Part shown: positions 59,908 through 64,000 of the stretch, piece after piece
Numbering within the stretch: position 1 is the first letter of the stretch
Layout of the letters: every line of letters starts with the position of its first letter
Assembly (NCBI GenBank): GCA_017472255.1
Contig: JAFUQU010000014.1
Span: 293,845 to 357,844 of the forward strand
Direction of reading: 5' to 3'
DNA from: Clostridia bacterium
Lineage (GTDB): Bacteria; Bacillota; Clostridia; Oscillospirales; CAG-272
DNA length: 64,000 nt
Translations under genes and position numbers: made by a program
The notes under the pieces: generated by a model
Database searches by the model: none
What the model was told of the DNA's origin: nothing
What the model saw: only the letters and a program-made list of their open reading frames with translations

Positions 59908-60009
59908 GGTGGGTATTCACGAAACATTTTCGCGGACAGGATTTCTCCGCTTCGTCGGATATGCCAAGCCGCGTCGGATCGGCGGATAAAGATTCGTGCG
60001 ATTTTAGTC

Positions 60010-60038
60010 TTGCAAAAAGGCGGAAAAAGTGGTATCAT
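60010..60038 (+). promoter_or_regulatory. Promoter of the folT riboswitch transcript
   Basis: TTGCAA (60010-60015), 17-base spacer, TATCAT (60033-60038). It gives an RNA start near 60045, about 17 bases before the aptamer. The gap 59845-60260 is filled by this promoter, the opposite GH39 promoter and the riboswitch. Confidence 0.75.
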
Positions 60039-60061
60039 ATTATTGTCGGTCGGAAATGACC

Positions 60062-60171
60062 GGCACAGAGTAGACTTTGGTGCGTAAAGTGTCCCATGAA
60101 CGGGGAGTTGTCGTGGGAACGAAAGAGCGGTGAGCACGCTCTGCGGTATCAGAGTCGCATCCCGCTGTACC
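60062..60171 (+). ncRNA. Tetrahydrofolate (THF) riboswitch aptamer
   Basis: Conserved blocks of the folT-type THF riboswitch appear in order: AGAGTAGA, GCGTAAAGTG, AACGGGGAGTTG, ACGAAAGAGCGGTGAG. A P1 stem GGCACAG (60062-60068) / CTGTACC (60165-60171) closes the element with one mismatch. One conserved position differs (AA for TA in GCGTTAAGTG). It precedes a FolT-like transporter, the known regulated gene. Confidence 0.88.
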
Positions 60172-60208
60172 ATAACGGAGTCCGCGCCCCATAAGAGAGC
60201 GCGTTCAT

Positions 60209-60260
60209 CCTCCTGTATGTGGCACTCGGAATGTTGTCAGAACAGGAGGTATTTTTATTT
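60209..60260 (+). promoter_or_regulatory. Riboswitch expression platform hiding the ribosome site
   Basis: CCTCCTGT (60209-60216) can pair with ACAGGAGG (60242-60249), which is the folT ribosome site. An inner five-base stem stabilises the loop. The stem is followed by TATTTTTATTT, so it may work as terminator as well as ribosome-site block. Confidence 0.75.
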
Positions 60261-60989
60261 ATGAAACTCAAAATCAGAAACGAACAGACGCTCTACAAAA
60301 CCCCGTTGTCTCCCGCGTATTGGAAGGATGCCGCCGCCCAGCTGGGAAACGTCCGCATAATCTGCATTGCGGCGATTCTTATTGTGCTGCGTATCGTACT
60401 GAAGTCAGCGTACATTCCGGTCGGTGAGAATCTGAATATCACCTTTGGCTTTTTCGTGAATGCGCTGGGAGCGATGGTCTTTGGTCCGGTTATCGCGATC
60501 ATCGGTGCAGCCATCAGCGATACGCTGGGAGCGATCCTGTTCCCGACGGGAACCTATTTTTTCCCGTTTATCTTCGTTGAAATAGCCGGTTCGCTGATTT
60601 TTGCGCTTTGGCTCTGGCGCGCCAAGCTGTCCACGACGCGGATTATTCTGTCTCGGTTCTGTGTATCGCTGGTCTGTAATTTCATCATGAACCCGATTAT
60701 CATGAATATTTACTACGAATGGCTGGGCAACGGTAAGAGCTATAAGTTTGTAACTCTGCCCCGTGTGGTCAAGAATCTGGCTCTGTTCCCGGTGGAAGCG
60801 TTCCTTCTGGTGCTGTTTCTCGGTCTGGTGGCGCCGATACTGACGAAGATACATATCATTCCCAAAGCGCAGGTGGAGTACCGCCCGGAAATGACGAAAA
60901 AGCATATCGTTCTGCTGATCGTTCTGCTGATTATTTCCGTTATCGCGGTAGCGCTGTTCTACAAGGTCTGGCTCCCCAGTCAGGCGTAA
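60261..60989 (+). CDS. folT: ECF transporter S component, folate type
   Basis: Membrane substrate-binding subunit for folate uptake by an energy-coupling-factor transporter, 242 residues. About six helices (IICIAAILIVLRIVLK; NITFGFFVNALGAMVFGPVIAIIGAAISDTLGAILFP; FVEIAGSLIFALWLW). The GAAISDTLGAIL-FPTGTYFFP region is typical of FolT. The C-terminal extra helix (HIVLLIVLLIISVIAVALFY) is longer than usual. Start 60261 lies eleven bases after AGGAGG. The THF riboswitch upstream supports the folate assignment. The shared ECF module genes are not in the window. Confidence 0.9.
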   Translation: MKLKIRNEQTLYKTPLSPAYWKDAAAQLGNVRIICIAAILIVLRIVLKSAYIPVGENLNITFGFFVNALGAMVFGPVIAIIGAAISDTLGAILFPTGTYFFPFIFVEIAGSLIFALWLWRAKLSTTRIILSRFCVSLVCNFIMNPIIMNIYYEWLGNGKSYKFVTLPRVVKNLALFPVEAFLLVLFLGLVAPILTKIHIIPKAQVEYRPEMTKKHIVLLIVLLIISVIAVALFYKVWLPSQA

Positions 60990-60995
60990 ACATTT

Positions 60996-61028
60996 CGGAG
61001 GTGTCCGCATCGCGGACACCTCCGTTTT
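60996..61028 (+). terminator. Terminator of folT
   Basis: Perfect 13-base stem CGGAGGTGTCCGC (60996-61008) / GCGGACACCTCCG (61012-61024) with an ATC loop and TTTT. Confidence 0.93.
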
Positions 61029-61088
61029 GATTTATTCCAGACGAAGTGGAAGCACTGCGTCCATGACGATGACAGCACCATCTGCCGT

Positions 61089-61907
61089 TTATTCCACCAC
61101 CAACGGAAGGGAAATGTCGATGGAAATCCGATTCCCGTCCGCGTCGTCAAACCATGTGTGACCGGCGGCGATGTAATTGCCGATGGGGAAGGCATCCAGA
61201 GCGTGATTCAGATAGCTGCCTGTCTGCGTTGTCATCACCGGTACATTTCTTTCCAGCCGGTCTTCGATGGATACCATATTGTAAAAGAAATCCCCCAGAC
61301 TGTCAATGCCCGAATCCGGCGGTTCCACGGTGATTCCTATCAGCGGATCCGCGTGTGTAACGTTCATCGCGTCCTGGGCGCCCACATAGGTGAGTTTTGC
61401 TGTCAGATCAAAGGGCGCGGCTCTATCCAACGATGCGTCATTGATCGTGCGCTGCGGAGAGGTCAGCGTGAACGTATAATCAGCGGACACAAACTGTGCG
61501 TTGATCTCGCCCTCGGGAAGAGCGGCATCTTCCTCTAAATAGTAAAATGGCAGTTCCAGCGTGCAGGCGAATTCCCGACCGTCATATGTGCAGCGGAAAT
61601 CTGCCGCCGCCCGGTATTCGCCGTTTTCCAGCCTGTCCACGTGGATGGACGGATTATCATACGTCAGCTTCACGTTTTCCGCATCGCCGATATAGCTGAC
61701 CTCAGCCGTAATATCATAGGGATTATCCGAAGTTACGCCGTTTTCGCCCTCCCGGTATATACTGCGAATAGAGGTAACAGTCATCCGGACATCATTCCAC
61801 ACCACCGCCGCCGTGAGCGGCTGGGCGGGTGTGATCGGCTCTGATTTGCCGCATCCGCAGAAGAATATGCAGAGCGTGAGGATGACGGCATACAGCGGTT
61901 TCCTCAT
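61089..61907 (-). CDS. Lipoprotein of unknown function (tandem paralogue B)
   Basis: A predicted lipoprotein of 272 residues. The signal peptide ends with the lipobox FFCGC. Two similar beta-rich halves are visible, around SIYREGENGVTSDNPYDITAEVSYIGDAE and DYTFTLTSPQRTIND...APFDLTAKLTYVG. The C-terminus (GNYIAAGHTWFDD) resembles the end of its neighbour. I do not recognise the family. It starts one base after the stop of the upstream paralogue, so both come from one transcript. Confidence 0.75.
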   Translation of the reverse strand: MRKPLYAVILTLCIFFCGCGKSEPITPAQPLTAAVVWNDVRMTVTSIRSIYREGENGVTSDNPYDITAEVSYIGDAENVKLTYDNPSIHVDRLENGEYRAAADFRCTYDGREFACTLELPFYYLEEDAALPEGEINAQFVSADYTFTLTSPQRTINDASLDRAAPFDLTAKLTYVGAQDAMNVTHADPLIGITVEPPDSGIDSLGDFFYNMVSIEDRLERNVPVMTTQTGSYLNHALDAFPIGNYIAAGHTWFDDADGNRISIDISLPLVVE

Positions 61908-61908
61908 C

Positions 61909-62865
61909 TCACTTTACCCGAATCGGCAGGGACAGCCGGATATCTGCGTTGACGGCATCGTCCTCGCGGAAGCTGACCGCGCCGACGGCGGCATAATCGC
62001 CCGTCGGCAGCTCGCCGAGCATGGTATAAACGCCGCTGCCCGTGTCCGTTTTTGTCACCGCTTCGTTCCGCGTCAGCGTCATGCGCTTGGCAATCTGTTC
62101 GAAGCCGATACCATAATTCGCCGGATAGCCCTCCGGCGGAATTGCGTAGGCTCCCATCAGCGGATTGCCGTGGACAATTTCCACGGACTCATTCCCGCCT
62201 GTATACACCAGCGACGCCGTCAGATCAAAGGGTGCTTGGGGATCAGCTGCCGTATATTCCACCACGCGCTGGGGCGAGGTCAGGGCGAAGGTATAATCGC
62301 CCACGGTGCATTTGGCAGAGACTTCCTCCTGCCCAGGCTGGGCATTCTTTGCCAGATAACTGAAGGGAAGCTCCAGCGAGAATTCGATCTCCTCACCGTT
62401 GGCTGTCAGCGATACATCTGCCAGCAGTTTATAAGCGCCAAAGGGTGCGCTGCCCATGGTTGTCAAGCTGCTGCCGTCGAGATGATAGGAGACGGTATTA
62501 TCCTCCGGCGTCAGCGTGGTGATTAAGATTGTGTCGTCCGTGGGATGGGCGGCGGTAATGGAGCCTTCCGGAGTGAGATAGCGCAGCGTGACCATCGGGT
62601 CGGTATGCTCGATGACAACCTCCTCAAAGGCGTCGGGCCACACGACCTCCACCGTGATATCAAAGGGACGGCGCTTGTCAGCCTCTTCTTCCCGATAGAC
62701 GCCTTTTTCCGAGCGGATAAGGAATTGCAGCCTGTTTACCTGACCGACCAGAATTTGGGCGGTGATCGGCTGCTGCGGCTCGCTCTCCGCGCAGCCGGGA
62801 ACGCAGCATACGACGGCGCAGAGTATGAGCAGGACGCTCATGGTTTGATAAAGTTTCTTCAACAT
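61909..62865 (-). CDS. Lipoprotein of unknown function (tandem paralogue A)
   Basis: A predicted lipoprotein of 318 residues. The lipobox is CVPGC after a hydrophobic segment (MSVLLILCAVVCC). Its body repeats the pattern of its neighbour: GVYREEEADKRRPFDITVEVVWP, DYTFALTSPQRVVEY, QAPFDLTASLVYTGG, HGNPLMG and GDYAAVGAVSFRED. It is about 45 residues longer in the middle. The start 62865 is used because the signal peptide begins there; the frame extends to 62955 over the promoter. Function unknown; surface adhesion or inhibitor roles are guesses. Confidence 0.75.
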   Translation of the reverse strand: MLKKLYQTMSVLLILCAVVCCVPGCAESEPQQPITAQILVGQVNRLQFLIRSEKGVYREEEADKRRPFDITVEVVWPDAFEEVVIEHTDPMVTLRYLTPEGSITAAHPTDDTILITTLTPEDNTVSYHLDGSSLTTMGSAPFGAYKLLADVSLTANGEEIEFSLELPFSYLAKNAQPGQEEVSAKCTVGDYTFALTSPQRVVEYTAADPQAPFDLTASLVYTGGNESVEIVHGNPLMGAYAIPPEGYPANYGIGFEQIAKRMTLTRNEAVTKTDTGSGVYTMLGELPTGDYAAVGAVSFREDDAVNADIRLSLPIRVK

Positions 62866-62901
62866 ATAAAGTGCCTGCCTTTCCGATTGGTATCTACTAC
62901 A

Positions 62902-62930
62902 ATTATACATGATGCCGATTGGAAAGTCAA
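62902..62930 (-). promoter_or_regulatory. Sigma-A promoter of the tandem lipoprotein pair
   Basis: On the minus strand TTGACT (62925-62930), 17-base spacer, TATAAT (62902-62907). Confidence 0.85.
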
Positions 62931-62951
62931 GCACTTTTACAATATTTTTGT

Positions 62952-63866
62952 TCAATTCATGCGGTCAGACCCGACGCTTTTCTTCAGCTTGCGGGACGCT
63001 GCGAATTCGGGCAGCATGGCGCCCGCCAGAACCACCAGAATGCCGATAATCTGCCAAACCTCGATGGCGTCGTGCAGGAGGATGCAGCCGAAGATTGTCG
63101 CCGTTACCGGCTCCACGTTAGCCAGCAGGCTTGCCACGCCGCCGTCAATGCCGGTGGCCAGTCCCTTCTGATAGAAAAAATAGGGCAGCACGCTGCCGAT
63201 AACCGCTACCGCCAGATAACAGAGCACTACCGTCGCCGAAGGGAAGGGAAGCGTCCATTGGGGAACGGCAACAGTCATGACCAGTCCGGCGGCCATTGCA
63301 GGGACAAAGGTGTTCTGCTTGGCCGTATAGCCCCGGCGGATGGCGGCGCGTCCGATGACGGTCAGCAGCGAATAGGCAATGCCCGAACCCAGTCCGAACA
63401 GGATGCCCGGCAGATTGACCACCAACGCGCCGACGTCATAGGCGCGTACCACCAGAAAGCTGCCGGCGATGGTGGTAATCAGCGCGACGATTTTGATGGG
63501 TGTAATCTTATCGCCGTAGAAGATGCGGTTGAAAACGATGACAAAGGCGGGCGCGGTATAGAGCAGGATGGCCGCCATGGCCGTGGACAGATATTTGATG
63601 GACAAGGAATAGAAGATATACGTGCCCAGTATGGAGCAGACGCCGTAGAAGGCAAAAAAGCCGTAATCCCGCCATTTCAGCCCCTTGTATGTACCGGCGC
63701 AGACACCCCAGACCAGATAAATCAGCGCGGCAAATCCGGCGCGTGCGGATACTGCTTGCATGACGGTGATGCCGTTTGCATAGAGCACATTGCTAAAAAT
63801 GGGGAAGAAGCCCCACAATACGCCCGCCAGCAGAATATAGAAGATACCAAGATATTTTTTGTTCAT
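62952..63866 (-). CDS. EamA-family (DMT) transporter
   Basis: A membrane protein of 304 residues with ten helices in two EamA repeats (GIFYILLAGVLWGFFPIFSNVLY for the first; GILFGLGSGIAYSLLTVIGRAAI for the second). The VEPVTATIFGCILLHDAIEVWQIIGILVVLAGAML end is typical of this drug/metabolite transporter family. Substrate unknown; amino acid or metabolite export is usual. Start 63866 with a weak GGGGG ribosome site; the frame runs to 63926 but over the promoter. No terminator is seen before the lipoprotein promoter. Confidence 0.88.
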   Translation of the reverse strand: MNKKYLGIFYILLAGVLWGFFPIFSNVLYANGITVMQAVSARAGFAALIYLVWGVCAGTYKGLKWRDYGFFAFYGVCSILGTYIFYSLSIKYLSTAMAAILLYTAPAFVIVFNRIFYGDKITPIKIVALITTIAGSFLVVRAYDVGALVVNLPGILFGLGSGIAYSLLTVIGRAAIRRGYTAKQNTFVPAMAAGLVMTVAVPQWTLPFPSATVVLCYLAVAVIGSVLPYFFYQKGLATGIDGGVASLLANVEPVTATIFGCILLHDAIEVWQIIGILVVLAGAMLPEFAASRKLKKSVGSDRMN

Positions 63867-63897
63867 TGCAGGAACCCCCAAAGAATTTACGGTTAAT

Positions 63898-63926
63898 ATC
63901 ATACCATAACTGCGGAGTTTTGTCAA
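63898..63926 (-). promoter_or_regulatory. Sigma-A promoter of the EamA gene
   Basis: On the minus strand TTGACA (63921-63926), 17-base spacer, TATGAT (63898-63903). The remaining 74 bases of the window hold nothing I can identify. Confidence 0.85.
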
Positions 63927-64000
63927 TAAGCCGTGGAAAATGAAGCAAAAGTTTTTGATTGTGTCATGTTATCGGGCACAGGCAGCTGATTTTGTTGAAA

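Overview
The window looks like a contig from a moderately GC-rich, low-complexity-tolerant Firmicute of class Clostridia, probably Oscillospirales/Ruminococcaceae-like. The reasons are: a SpoVD-type PASTA transpeptidase in the division cluster, HPr with both His15 and Ser46, a Clostridia-type tetrahydrofolate riboswitch in front of an ECF S component, a YtrA-type GntR/ABC locus, many lipoprotein solute-binding proteins, AGGAGG ribosome sites, frequent TTG starts, and sigma-A promoters with an almost invariant 17-base spacer. This assignment is inferred from gene content; no rRNA is present.

Layout. 1-2.6 kb: 3' part of mutS2 and a PETTA-repeat lipoprotein. 2.7-8.6 kb: an L-rhamnose catabolic operon (two TIM-barrel isomerase-like proteins, rhaB, rhaA), then a GH43-type hydrolase and a tiny cysteine protein. 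8.7-12.7 kb: DAHP synthase, a decayed IS1182-like transposase, an Mrp/NBP35 ATPase, a zinc-ribbon membrane protein and glycerate kinase. 12.8-18.7 kb: rimM-trmD-murJ followed by an O-antigen-ligase-like polymerase and two DUF4330-like proteins. 18.8-22.3 kb: HPr, uvrC, rsmD, coaD. 22.4-36.4 kb: the division and cell wall cluster mraZ-rsmH-ftsL-spoVD-murE-murF-mraY-ftsW-murG-ftsQ-ftsZ, with a recognisable MraZ operator; murD and ftsA are absent from their usual places. 36.4-43.0 kb: an intracellular alpha-L-rhamnosidase plus a SASA esterase, a GntR/ABC transporter locus and a beta-helix protein. 43.0-50.2 kb: an AI-2E family transporter, then aroB-aroA-DUF362-ispE-secreted FKBP. 50.3-58.0 kb: two AraC regulators, each divergent from carbohydrate-related genes (FAD oxidoreductase; solute-binding lipoproteins). 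58.1-64.0 kb: tRNA-Glu and tRNA-Met, a GH39-like glycosidase, a THF-riboswitch-controlled folT, a tandem pair of paralogous lipoproteins and an EamA transporter.

How the genes fit together. Rhamnosidase, acetylesterase, GH43, GH39 and beta-helix proteins all lack signal peptides. Together with rhaA/rhaB they fit cytoplasmic breakdown of imported rhamnose- and xylose-containing plant oligosaccharides. Solute-binding lipoproteins without linked permeases and AraC sensors fit the uptake and sensing side. The rest is housekeeping: peptidoglycan precursor synthesis, division, shikimate and isoprenoid precursors, ribosome and tRNA maturation. I found no CRISPR array, prophage or obvious defence island. 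The least-described items are the tandem lipoprotein pair at 61.1-62.9 kb, the murJ-polymerase-DUF4330 module, the low-complexity tails on FtsL and FtsW, and several compact regulatory arrangements such as a terminator whose loop carries the next promoter's -35 box.
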